A stretch of 5,782 nucleotides of DNA. Source: an uncultured Bacilli bacterium. Lineage in GTDB: Bacteria; Bacillota_I; Bacilli_A; RF39; UBA660. The notes beneath the pieces are model-generated. The model saw only the letters and a list, made by a program, of their open reading frames with translations, had not been told where the DNA came from and made no database searches. The position numbers were made by a program, and so were the translations under genes. Positions 1 through 5,722 of this stretch are shown piece after piece (the stretch's first letter is position 1; each line of letters starts with the position of its first letter). The stretch spans positions 1 to 5,782 of the forward strand of contig CANQOH010000061.1 in assembly GCA_947625425.1 (NCBI GenBank), read 5' to 3'.

Positions 1-156
1 CCAACCTATACTCAACGGTTGGATTACTTGATTCCCTTGCAAGACAAGTTTAAGATCCTTCATTTTCAAACGCTTTCAAAATGTTCGAATAATTACCATA
101 TCACCTTACAATCCCATAAACGTTATTATCATAAAATATTCAATAATAATGTTTAA
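1..156 (+). CDS. Possible 3' end of an unrecognised gene, cut by the window edge
   Basis: Frame 1 reads 51 codons without a stop from the left edge to TAA at 154-156 (start PTYTQRLDYLIPLQDKF, end HKIFNNNV). At this AT content a chance open run of that length is uncommon but not rare. The first 60 bases are about 40% GC, against about 13% for bases 121-180, which suggests that at least the start of the window is of a different kind from the gap that follows. I recognise no domain. A competing minus-strand reading begins at an ATG at 63-61 and runs off the edge (MKDLKLVLQGNQVIQPLSIGW, first 20 or so residues), but it has no convincing ribosome site. Bases 1-22 also form a 6-bp inverted repeat (CCAACC/GGTTGG, 10-base loop). 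Upstream sequence is needed to choose between these. Confidence 0.22.
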   Translation, partial: PTYTQRLDYLIPLQDKFKILHFQTLSKCSNNYHITLQSHKRYYHKIFNNNV

Positions 157-349
157 TTCATATAAGATAATTGTTAATTACTAAACAAAAATCAAATGCA
201 TAACATACTTGCGATTTTACTATAAAATAAAATCTAAGCTAGTACGAAAGCTATTCATCATTTTCATTATATAACTACCATCCATATAGGAAAAATAGAA
301 AATGCTAACTATTAATAGAAATATAATGGAATTCAGTACTCTTTTCAGA

Positions 350-617
350 TAATGATTAAATGGGGATGAACAACGTACCATTTAACGATTAATAGAAGAT
401 AAATAGAATAACCGGAATTATTCTCTTCAGTATATTAATAAATATACTGGAAAAACAACTTGTTGGCTTAGTGAACTATCACTAATGTACAAATGCATTA
501 AGTGCACATGTTCAAGTTGTAAAAACTCAAAAATGAGTATAATAGTCATAAGACTATTCTTTAATATCGAAAATTACATATTTTTTCACAGAATGAAATA
601 TAAATTTCTTTATATTT
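350..617. repeat. Cluster of six short perfect inverted repeats
   Basis: Six perfect dyads follow one another without overlap: 356-363/378-385 (8 bp, 14-base loop, with 4 more pairs outside a small internal loop at 350-353/388-391); 405-411/418-424 (AGAATAA, loop CCGGAA); 428-436/441-449 (CAGTATATT, loop AATA); 468-474/479-485 (TTAGTGA, loop ACTA); 541-547/552-558 (AATAGTC, loop ATAA); 596-604/609-617 (AAATATAAA, loop TTTC). The last four all have exactly 4 bases in the loop. The arms share no common sequence, so they are not copies of one operator; the shared property is the fold. They could be stem-loops of an RNA, operators for different regulators, or chance in AT-rich DNA. The dyads are certain; their function is not. 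Confidence 0.4.
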
Positions 618-686
618 TCGCTATTTTTCAAGCTTATGCCCTAAAATATGCGGTGATATTAGAATGTTATCTTCTATATACCTCCT

Positions 687-711
687 TACTATAAACATTA
701 TAGTATTTTTT
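687..711 (+). terminator. Weak terminator-like hairpin
   Basis: Arms TACTATAA (687-694) and TTATAGTA (698-705) pair perfectly across a 3-base loop and are followed directly by six T (706-711), the shape of a rho-independent terminator. The stem has only one G-C pair, so it would be weak. It lies 35 bases before the -35 box of the peptidase operon and could end a transcript coming from the gap upstream, insulating the operon. Confidence 0.35.
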
Positions 712-745
712 AATAGTTAAGTCAATAAATATTTTTTACCAGTAA

Positions 746-774
746 TTGATATTTAAGAAGACTTATGGTATTAT
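746..774 (+). promoter_or_regulatory. Sigma-A type promoter of the three-peptidase operon
   Basis: A -35 box TTGATA (746-751, 5 of 6 to TTGACA) and a -10 box TATTAT (769-774, 5 of 6 to TATAAT) are separated by the ideal 17 bases. Transcription would start near 781, leaving a leader of under 20 bases before the ATG at 799. There is therefore no room for a riboswitch or attenuator between promoter and gene. Confidence 0.75.
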
Positions 775-786
775 AACCACTTACAT

Positions 787-796
787 GGAGGGGGGG
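787..796 (+). promoter_or_regulatory. Ribosome site fused to a run of seven G
   Basis: GGAGG (787-791) lies 7 bases before the ATG at 799, a standard distance. It runs straight into a homopolymer: bases 790-796 are seven G in a row, which is striking in DNA this AT-rich. Several overlapping G-rich registers could pair with the 16S tail, and a change in run length would alter the SD-to-start distance without touching the reading frame. Confidence 0.8.
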
Positions 797-798
797 TT

Positions 799-1965
799 AT
801 GAAATACAATTGGACTACTGAAGATTTCCTTAAACAAATCGATTTATTACGTGAAATGATTAAAGAAGAAACCAACTCCGAAAGAAAACTTTATCTTGAA
901 AAAGTTTTAGATTCAACAGAATATATTGCTTTTGAAAACTTTTCTTCAATAAAAAAGCCAAGTGAAAATCTTAGACAACGATTATATAATATTAATTCAG
1001 ATCGTGTTTCTTATAGTCGTTATTATTCTTTAATTCAAAATTTTTATTTTAGTTTAGAACCATTAGAAGAACAAATAGATCAAGTTGAAGATTTAATAAT
1101 TCAAAAACTTGGTGAAGATTTTGATATTGCTAAAATAACTGGTTCATACATTAGTAACGATAAAGCCTTAAGTTTAGTAAGTACTTTTTATCATGGCTTT
1201 GATTCTTCTTTATTACCATATTTTAATGAAGCTTTCGAAGATCGTTTTACGACTTTAAGATTCGATGGCCGAATTGGTTCAAAAGACCCAAAAGCTTCTG
1301 ATGGTACAACTACCTTTATTGATGGTGTTAGAAAAAACTTTATTAATATTTGCAAAACCAGAAGTGCTTCTAAAGTCCATACTTTAATTCATGAATATGG
1401 TCACGCAATAAAAAACTTATATAATCCAGAAAGAGCTTACTCTAACGATGATGGTTTATTTAATGAAGTAGATGGAATATTCCCTGAGCTTGTTGCTCTA
1501 GAAGAAAATATTGGTAACTTGGATCCCTTATTTGTTGCCTTCCAAAAATATTCTAACTTAATATCTTATTATAATCATGCTGATGCCCTTGTTCTTCATA
1601 ATATAATTCTAAATACATGGCACGATAATCATTGTCAAACTAAAGATCCATTCTTTAATGCCTTACAAGATGAATATGATATTGATTCTGACCTTCTTAA
1701 TGAAGCTCTAGATACTACTTTATTCTCTGAAGGTGTTTATATTTTAAGTTATATGGTTTCAATGGAACTACTACATATATATAAGAAAGATAAACGTCTT
1801 GCTTTAGAATTATATAAACAATTCTTAAGTATTCCAACTGATAAAGATGTTCTACCTTTTTTAAATAAATTAATAACTCTAAATAGTACTATCTTAGATG
1901 AAGCAACCTCTATTGTTTCTGATATGAAATTACAGCTAGAAAAAGGTGGTGCTAAACATGTATAA
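799..1965 (+). CDS. Short M3-like zinc metallopeptidase, first of three paralogues
   Basis: 388 residues, probably a cytoplasmic peptidase; no signal peptide or membrane segment is seen. The zinc-binding, catalytic motif is HEYGH at residues 198-202 (H198 and H202 as ligands, E199 as the catalytic base). E223 and E230 follow, seven residues apart. In M3 enzymes (thimet oligopeptidase, PepF) the third zinc ligand is likewise a Glu about 24-25 residues after the second His, with another Glu seven further on; here the gap is 21. An NP pair (209-210) follows HExxH as in both sister proteins. Near the C terminus Y314 and Y318 lie in a helix-like block ending SMELL, matching the Tyr-rich region that lines the M3 active site. 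M3 enzymes are usually near 560-680 residues, so the N-terminal part is much reduced. The start is fixed by the strong SD and promoter. The fold family is inferred from motifs; the substrate is unknown. Other gluzincins (for example M32) are possible but fit the E-x6-E spacing less well. Confidence 0.75.
   Translation: MKYNWTTEDFLKQIDLLREMIKEETNSERKLYLEKVLDSTEYIAFENFSSIKKPSENLRQRLYNINSDRVSYSRYYSLIQNFYFSLEPLEEQIDQVEDLIIQKLGEDFDIAKITGSYISNDKALSLVSTFYHGFDSSLLPYFNEAFEDRFTTLRFDGRIGSKDPKASDGTTTFIDGVRKNFINICKTRSASKVHTLIHEYGHAIKNLYNPERAYSNDDGLFNEVDGIFPELVALEENIGNLDPLFVAFQKYSNLISYYNHADALVLHNIILNTWHDNHCQTKDPFFNALQDEYDIDSDLLNEALDTTLFSEGVYILSYMVSMELLHIYKKDKRLALELYKQFLSIPTDKDVLPFLNKLITLNSTILDEATSIVSDMKLQLEKGGAKHV
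1942..1949 (+). promoter_or_regulatory. Ribosome site that sets the start of the second peptidase
   Basis: AAAGGTGG (one change from AAAGGAGG) lies inside the end of the first gene, 8 bases before the ATG at 1958. A GTG at 1946 in the same frame would give a start four codons earlier, but it falls within this SD and so cannot use it. ATG 1958 is therefore preferred. Confidence 0.7.
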
Positions 1966-3106
1966 ATGGAATATAGATACAATCAGCACTGAACTTATTG
2001 AGTACGAAAAAAGACTTAATCATGAAACAAATCCTGATATACAAATCAAACTTAATCGTGCTATTGCTTCTTTAGAAACCTTAATTGATTACTATGAAGA
2101 ATTAAATAACCCATCTTGTATTGACCCGGATTCATCAACTTATCATCCAAGTTCTAGAGAAGTAGCTCGTAGTGATCAAAAAATATTTAAAAAATATGGT
2201 ATTTACTATCCATACTTTGAGCAAATGTTAGATAATATTGAAAAATTAGTTATTCATCCTAAACAAAACCTTCCTCGCATTCAAACTGATTTAAATCAAA
2301 TTGTAACTGTTACTAGTGATTTCTATAATCAATTTCCCGGTGAAATAAGTGAAACATTTAATAAAATAAAACCTACTCTACCAACTCATCTTCAATTTCG
2401 TCGTTTAGTTGGCACTAATGTTTCCTTTGCTCAAACTATAAGTATCTATGGTAGTAAGACTTCTTATTATGATATAGGTATCGTAAATAGTGCTCAAGAT
2501 TACATCACGGTCTTTCATGAATTAGGTCATGGTATTGCTAACTATCTAAATCCTAATTTTATATATTATTATGGTAAATATTGTTTTGTTGAAACTGATA
2601 CTCTCTTTTGGGAACTACTAGGTTATGATTATCTAACCAAAAACTTATCATTAGCTAATGATGCTTATTTAATAAGTTTACTATATTTAAAAGAATATAC
2701 TTATGATGCTGAAATTATTTGTACTAAGAAAGATTTACATGACCATTTCCCTGTCTCAGCCTTTAGAAATAAAAAAGAATTAATTGCTTATTTAAAAAGT
2801 TACTTAGAATTTGATAATCAATATCTTGAAGATGTCTTATATGATGAAATAAAAGAAATATATCACTATGGTATCTCATATTTAACTGCTATTGAATTAT
2901 ATCTAATTTATCTAGCAGATCCTAAAATAGCTATTGATTTATTACTTAGAATTATTAAAGCTAAAAATTTAAGTAGTGAAGATTATTTAAAATTTGTTAA
3001 AAGTTTAGGTATTATACCTGGTGAACATATAAAAGAATATGTTGATTTACTTATTAGTAGAGGAAGTGAATTAGGTTATGGCAAAAGATTATACTATCAG
3101 TCTTAG
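1958..3106 (+). CDS. Short M3-like zinc metallopeptidase, second of three paralogues
   Basis: 382 residues from ATG 1958. HELGH at residues 187-191 is the zinc site; this copy is the closest to classical M3 (PepF also reads HELGH). E212 and E219 follow at the same +21 and +28 distances as in the first paralogue, as does the NP pair (198-199). The C-terminal block has Y304 and Y308 in YGISYLTAIELY, comparable to the Y-rich segment of PepF, then a helical tail. An upstream motif with aromatic FY near residues 123-124 (TSDFYNQF) also matches the first copy (STFYHGF). Overall similarity between copies looks low by eye outside these blocks, so the duplication is old. The gene overlaps the first by 8 bases and the third by 29 bases, indicating one transcript with coupled translation. 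Cytoplasmic; substrate unknown. Metallopeptidase assignment is firm, M3 membership likely. Confidence 0.75.
   Translation: MYKWNIDTISTELIEYEKRLNHETNPDIQIKLNRAIASLETLIDYYEELNNPSCIDPDSSTYHPSSREVARSDQKIFKKYGIYYPYFEQMLDNIEKLVIHPKQNLPRIQTDLNQIVTVTSDFYNQFPGEISETFNKIKPTLPTHLQFRRLVGTNVSFAQTISIYGSKTSYYDIGIVNSAQDYITVFHELGHGIANYLNPNFIYYYGKYCFVETDTLFWELLGYDYLTKNLSLANDAYLISLLYLKEYTYDAEIICTKKDLHDHFPVSAFRNKKELIAYLKSYLEFDNQYLEDVLYDEIKEIYHYGISYLTAIELYLIYLADPKIAIDLLLRIIKAKNLSSEDYLKFVKSLGIIPGEHIKEYVDLLISRGSELGYGKRLYYQS
3059..3068 (+). promoter_or_regulatory. Probable ribosome site of the third peptidase
   Basis: AGAGGAAGTG, inside the end of the second gene, is the best purine-rich match before ATG 3078. The GAGGA core sits 13 bases from the start, longer than ideal, so translation may depend partly on ribosomes terminating at the second gene's stop (3104-3106), 24 bases downstream of the ATG. 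Confidence 0.4.
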
Positions 3107-4139
3107 TTATCTAGAACAACTATCTGATATGCTAGCCGCTTATAGAAATGATCATATGATATCTGCTGATTATGAAAAGCTAAATAGTTATATTAATCGT
3201 TTAAAAAATAATTATGTTTCCTCTGGTCCATCTTCTTCTCTTCTAGAAAGATTACAAATTGATTATGAAAATCTTACTTTCTATACCCCATATTATCCTT
3301 TAGCTACTGCTTTAATAAGTACTAAATACCCAAGTAATTGTTTCTATCCTTCTAAAAGATATCAAAGTATCATTATTAGTAATGAACAAGTTATTGAAAT
3401 AATGAAAGACTTCTTTAAAACTCAAGGAGAATTTTTCTATAATCAATTTATTGATTTCTTAAGTGAAGCTAAAGACCATTTAGAATATATAAATCCTAAT
3501 GAAAATGTTGATGGCGAAATGTTTTATTTAAAGAGTATTGCTGAAGCTTTTGTTACTGTCGTTAATTATCCAAATATCTGTAAATTATCTATTTCATCTC
3601 ATGAATTCGCTCATGTTATTGATGCTTTCAATAATCCTAATTTCCATGAACAATTAGCAATTAGAGAGATAAGTTCAATGTTTATGGAAATAATTGCTTC
3701 TGACTACTTAGCTCAAAGACTTAATTTAGGAAACGATAACATAAAAAGAAGATCTTTCTTACATGCCATAGTTAAAGAGCAAGCTGCTAACGTTAAAAGA
3801 AAAACTGAATTACTTCAATTATATGGTAAACATAAAGATGAATCTAAAAAAAGATTATTTAATTCTTTAAGAATCAATGGTTTTAATAAGAAAGCTATTG
3901 CTGAATATGAAAAATATTGTCTTATTGAAGATTATTATTATATTATTGCTCATCTAACAGCAATTGAATTATACTTTATCTATCTTGATGATCATAATAA
4001 AGCTTTAGCTATTCTTGAAGATATTATTATGAATGGTACTGACCATAATATCTTATCCATTCTAGCTAACCATAATATAATCCTTACTAAACATTTAGAT
4101 GAATACGAAGACAATCTTATAAAAGGTTTAAAAAAATAG
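3078..4139 (+). CDS. Divergent M3-like metallopeptidase, third of three paralogues
   Basis: 353 residues, the shortest and most diverged copy. The motif is HEFAH (175-179), with Ala where the sisters and most M3 enzymes have Gly. E197 and E204 keep the seven-residue spacing of the two acidic residues but lie 18 and 25 after the second His, three closer than in the sisters. The NP pair is kept (186-187, in NNPNF, like NPNF of the second copy). In the C-terminal block the second conserved Tyr is replaced by His (H292 in IIAHLTAIELY; the second copy has ISYLTAIELY), while Y288 is kept. All expected zinc ligands remain, so activity is possible, but altered specificity or a non-catalytic partner role is also plausible. 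The frame is intact, so it is not a pseudogene. It ends in a hairpin shared with dusB. The start MAKDYTISLSYLEQL aligns with the N termini of the sisters. Confidence 0.7.
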   Translation: MAKDYTISLSYLEQLSDMLAAYRNDHMISADYEKLNSYINRLKNNYVSSGPSSSLLERLQIDYENLTFYTPYYPLATALISTKYPSNCFYPSKRYQSIIISNEQVIEIMKDFFKTQGEFFYNQFIDFLSEAKDHLEYINPNENVDGEMFYLKSIAEAFVTVVNYPNICKLSISSHEFAHVIDAFNNPNFHEQLAIREISSMFMEIIASDYLAQRLNLGNDNIKRRSFLHAIVKEQAANVKRKTELLQLYGKHKDESKKRLFNSLRINGFNKKAIAEYEKYCLIEDYYYIIAHLTAIELYFIYLDDHNKALAILEDIIMNGTDHNILSILANHNIILTKHLDEYEDNLIKGLKK

Positions 4140-4162
4140 ATATTAATCAATCTCTATTTTTT
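4131..4162. terminator. Bidirectional terminator shared by peptidase operon and dusB
   Basis: AAAAAATAGA (4131-4140) pairs perfectly with TCTATTTTTT (4153-4162) across a 12-base loop. Read on + it ends in six T (4157-4162); read on - the A run at 4131-4136 gives six T as well. The stop codon of the third peptidase (4137-4139) is in the left arm, the dusB stop (4145-4143) is in the loop, and the last dusB codons form the right arm. The stem is AT-rich, so efficiency may be modest. Confidence 0.6.
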
Positions 4163-5138
4163 CATTGAGCAAATAATTTTTATAATCTTCAATTATTTTA
4201 AACATTTCTTCGCTACTCTTGCTTTGACATATTAAATTCTTAATTTCTTTACTCTTTGGCATTCCCTTTAAATACCAAATAATATGACTTCTTATTTCTA
4301 ATAAAGCTGCTTTTTCATTTTTATCTTTTATTAATAGTTCATAATGTTTTTTCATCATATCAACTTTATCTAAAAAGCTAACCTTCGTTGTAACTTTACC
4401 GGTTTCTAAATATTCAACACATTCTCTAATTAACCATGGATTACCTAATACTCCACGGCCAATCATTACGGCATCACAATTAGTTTCATCAAGCATTTTT
4501 TTAGCTAGTTCCGGACTTGTTACATCTCCATTACCTATTACGGGAATTGATACTGCTTCTTTAACTTGTTTAATTATATTCCAATCTGCTTTACCACTAT
4601 ATCCTTGAGCTCTAGTTCTCGCATGAATAGTTATTGCGCTAGCTCCCGCAGCTTCGCATTTCTTAGCTACTTCTACGGCATTAATATGTTTTTCATCCCA
4701 TCCACTACGTATCTTAACTGTAACTGGGACACTAACACTTTCTACTACTGCTTTAACTATTTCATATATCTTATCCGGATCTTTAAGTAAAGCACTACCA
4801 GCTTGCGCTCTAATTGCTACTTTAGGTACTGGACAACCCATATTAATATCAATTATATCTGGATGCATTACTTCTTCAATTTTCTTTGCCGCAATCACAA
4901 AAGAATCAATATCACTACCAAATATCTGTTGCGCGATTGGTCTTTCTTCTTCACTCATTTTTAATAGATCAAAAGTCTTTAAATTAGCATACATAATAGC
5001 TTTATCACTAACCATTTCAGCATATATTAAACCAGCACCCATCTCTTTAATAATCTTTCGATATGAAGTATTAGAAATACCTGCCATTGGTGCTAAAACT
5101 ATTCTATTTTTAATTTCTACATTGCCAATCTTCCACAT
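4143..5138 (-). CDS. dusB: tRNA-dihydrouridine synthase, DusB type
   Basis: FMN- and NADPH-dependent enzyme that reduces specific uridines of tRNA to dihydrouridine in the cytoplasm. The 331 residues match the usual length. From ATG 5138: the TIM-barrel start VLAPMAGISN near residues 14-23; EMVSDKA near 41-47; the catalytic cysteine C102 in NMGCPVPK; K142 in VKIRSGW and H172 in HARTRAQGYSG, positions that contact FMN or substrate uridine in the family; NGDV near 203 and IGRG near 226-229 for FMN phosphate binding; then the helical tRNA-binding C-terminal domain (RSHIIWYLKGMP). The loop after the catalytic Cys (VAIRAQAGSALL) appears one residue longer than in E. coli DusB by eye. A TTG at 5153 in frame would add five residues, but it overlaps the SD and is about two bases from the predicted transcript start, so ATG is preferred. 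Single-gene transcript, convergent with the peptidase operon. Confidence 0.93.
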   Translation of the reverse strand: MWKIGNVEIKNRIVLAPMAGISNTSYRKIIKEMGAGLIYAEMVSDKAIMYANLKTFDLLKMSEEERPIAQQIFGSDIDSFVIAAKKIEEVMHPDIIDINMGCPVPKVAIRAQAGSALLKDPDKIYEIVKAVVESVSVPVTVKIRSGWDEKHINAVEVAKKCEAAGASAITIHARTRAQGYSGKADWNIIKQVKEAVSIPVIGNGDVTSPELAKKMLDETNCDAVMIGRGVLGNPWLIRECVEYLETGKVTTKVSFLDKVDMMKKHYELLIKDKNEKAALLEIRSHIIWYLKGMPKSKEIKNLICQSKSSEEMFKIIEDYKNYLLNEKIEID

Positions 5139-5145
5139 AATAACG

Positions 5146-5152
5146 TCCCTCA
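5146..5152 (-). promoter_or_regulatory. Ribosome site of dusB, which decides its start
   Basis: TGAGGGA on the minus strand (core GAGGG at 5151-5147) lies 8 bases before the ATG at 5138. It excludes the upstream TTG (5153-5151), which overlaps it. Confidence 0.75.
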
Positions 5153-5161
5153 ATCACAAAT

Positions 5162-5190
5162 ATTATACAAAAAAAGTATAATTATGTAAA
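5162..5190 (-). promoter_or_regulatory. Sigma-A type promoter of dusB
   Basis: On the minus strand, -35 TTTACA (5190-5185) and -10 TATAAT (5167-5162, perfect) are 17 bases apart. The transcript would start near 5155, giving a leader of about 17 bases. A perfect 7-bp dyad (TATGTAA at 5183-5189, TTACATA at 5193-5199) covers the -35 box; it could be an operator or chance. The CIRCE element lies more than 20 bases upstream of this -35 box, so HrcA is not expected to block dusB directly. Confidence 0.75.
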
Positions 5191-5213
5191 ACTTACATAT
5201 AATAATAAAGAAA

Positions 5214-5240
5214 TTAGCACTCGCTATTGACAAGTGCTAA
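5214..5240 (+). promoter_or_regulatory. CIRCE operator (HrcA binding site) of hsp20
   Basis: TTAGCACTC (5214-5222), a 9-base spacer and AAGTGCTAA (5232-5240) match the CIRCE consensus TTAGCACTC-N9-GAGTGCTAA at 17 of 18 arm positions; the one change is A for G at 5232. CIRCE is bound by the repressor HrcA, which loses activity on heat shock. Its position across the -35 region of the hsp20 promoter is suited to blocking RNA polymerase. Confidence 0.93.
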
Positions 5241-5255
5241 TTAAAGTACTATAAT
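5227..5255 (+). promoter_or_regulatory. Consensus sigma-A promoter of hsp20
   Basis: Perfect -35 TTGACA (5227-5232) and perfect -10 TATAAT (5250-5255) at 17-base spacing. The start of transcription is expected near 5262, about 20 bases before the ATG. The -35 box lies in the CIRCE spacer plus the first base of its right arm, so HrcA and RNA polymerase cannot both occupy it. A promoter this strong fits a gene that is held off by a repressor and induced sharply. Confidence 0.9.
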
Positions 5256-5283
5256 CGAGTTATAGAAAGAAGGAAAAGAATTA

Positions 5284-5679
5284 ATGAGTTTAATTCCAAG
5301 AAATTTTTATTTAGATGACATTTTTGATGATTTAGGAAGAGCTCCTAGAGTAAATGATATGAAATGTGATGTTTATGAAAAGGACGGAAATTATAACATT
5401 GAATTAGATATACCAGGTTATAAGAAAGAAGACATAACTCTAGAATGTGAAGATGGAATTCTATCAGTTACTGCTGAAAAGAAAGATGAAGTAAATGAAG
5501 AAGATTCAGATAAAAAATACATTAGACGTGAAAGAGTTTATGGTAAAGTAACAAGAACTTTCTCATTTGCTGATATTGATGAAGAAGCTATTAAAGCTGA
5601 ATTCAATAATGGTATTCTAAGAATTACTATTCCTAAAACTAAAAAAATTGAATCAAAAAAAGTTATCGAAATAAATTAA
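5284..5679 (+). CDS. hsp20: Small heat-shock protein, Hsp20 / alpha-crystallin family
   Basis: 131-residue ATP-independent holdase chaperone that binds unfolding proteins in the cytoplasm and hands them to ATP-driven chaperones. The N-terminal arm is short (about 25 residues, with LDDIFDDL); the alpha-crystallin domain begins near MKCDVYEKDGNYNIELDIPG (26-45) and ends with the family motif AEFNNGILRITIPK (105-118, the A-x4-G-x-L signature with Ile for the first aliphatic). The C-terminal IEI (128-130) is the I-x-I anchor used in oligomer assembly. Length is typical of a compact bacterial member. The SD AAGGA (5270-5274) lies 9 bases before the ATG. It is a single-gene unit between a CIRCE-controlled promoter and a strong terminator, so control by HrcA is expected. 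In Firmicutes the common name for such genes is hsp18 or hsp20; the exact subtype is not resolved. Confidence 0.95.
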   Translation: MSLIPRNFYLDDIFDDLGRAPRVNDMKCDVYEKDGNYNIELDIPGYKKEDITLECEDGILSVTAEKKDEVNEEDSDKKYIRRERVYGKVTRTFSFADIDEEAIKAEFNNGILRITIPKTKKIESKKVIEIN

Positions 5680-5680
5680 A

Positions 5681-5709
5681 AAAAAAGAGCAAATTATTTG
5701 CTCTTTTTT
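5681..5709 (+). terminator. Rho-independent terminator of hsp20
   Basis: AAAAAAGAGCAAA (5681-5693) and TTTGCTCTTTTTT (5697-5709) pair over 13 bases with a 3-base loop, starting one base after the hsp20 stop codon. The arm ends in six T. The A run on the other side means it could also stop transcription arriving from the right. Confidence 0.9.
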
Positions 5710-5722
5710 CAGAGTGTAGACA

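Larger units (their letters stand above)
157..745. other. Gene-free AT-rich intergenic stretch
   Basis: No coding region in this stretch has a ribosome site, a recognisable product or plausible amino acid content. The longest open frame (485-694, + strand, 69 codons) has no Shine-Dalgarno sequence; its ATG overlaps the end of one inverted repeat and its stop lies inside another, and it looks like chance. No tRNA, rRNA, tmRNA, RNase P or SRP RNA signature was seen. What the stretch does hold is a series of short perfect inverted repeats (350-617) and a terminator-like hairpin (687-711), listed separately. It may be a decayed gene, a regulatory region or an unannotated RNA. Confidence 0.6.

Noticed and set aside
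1..63. Minus-strand open frame starting at an ATG at 63 and running off the left edge.
   Set aside because: It is only 21 codons long and lacks a clear ribosome site. The opposite frame is open for longer. It remains possible if upstream sequence supports it.
65..78. Catabolite-response-like element TTCAAACGCTTTCA.
   Set aside because: It matches 12 of 14 positions of the cre consensus by eye, but the left half is poor and no promoter or sugar gene is nearby, so it is too weak to call.
485..694. 69-codon + strand open frame in the gap, Cys- and Ile-rich at its start.
   Set aside because: It has no ribosome site, its start overlaps an inverted repeat and its stop lies in a hairpin, and it resembles no known protein. 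Its composition is what AT-rich noncoding DNA gives.
1749..1982. Minus-strand open frame of 77 codons inside the first peptidase gene.
   Set aside because: It is a shadow of the real gene, with no promoter or ribosome site and a product without recognisable features.
799..4139. Use of TGA as tryptophan (Mycoplasma code).
   Set aside because: All Trp codons seen are TGG and no in-frame TGA occurs in the main genes, so the standard code explains the window.
4566..4790. + strand open frame of 74 codons antisense to dusB.
   Set aside because: It lies wholly within the well-supported dusB gene and has no ribosome site; it is a shadow frame.
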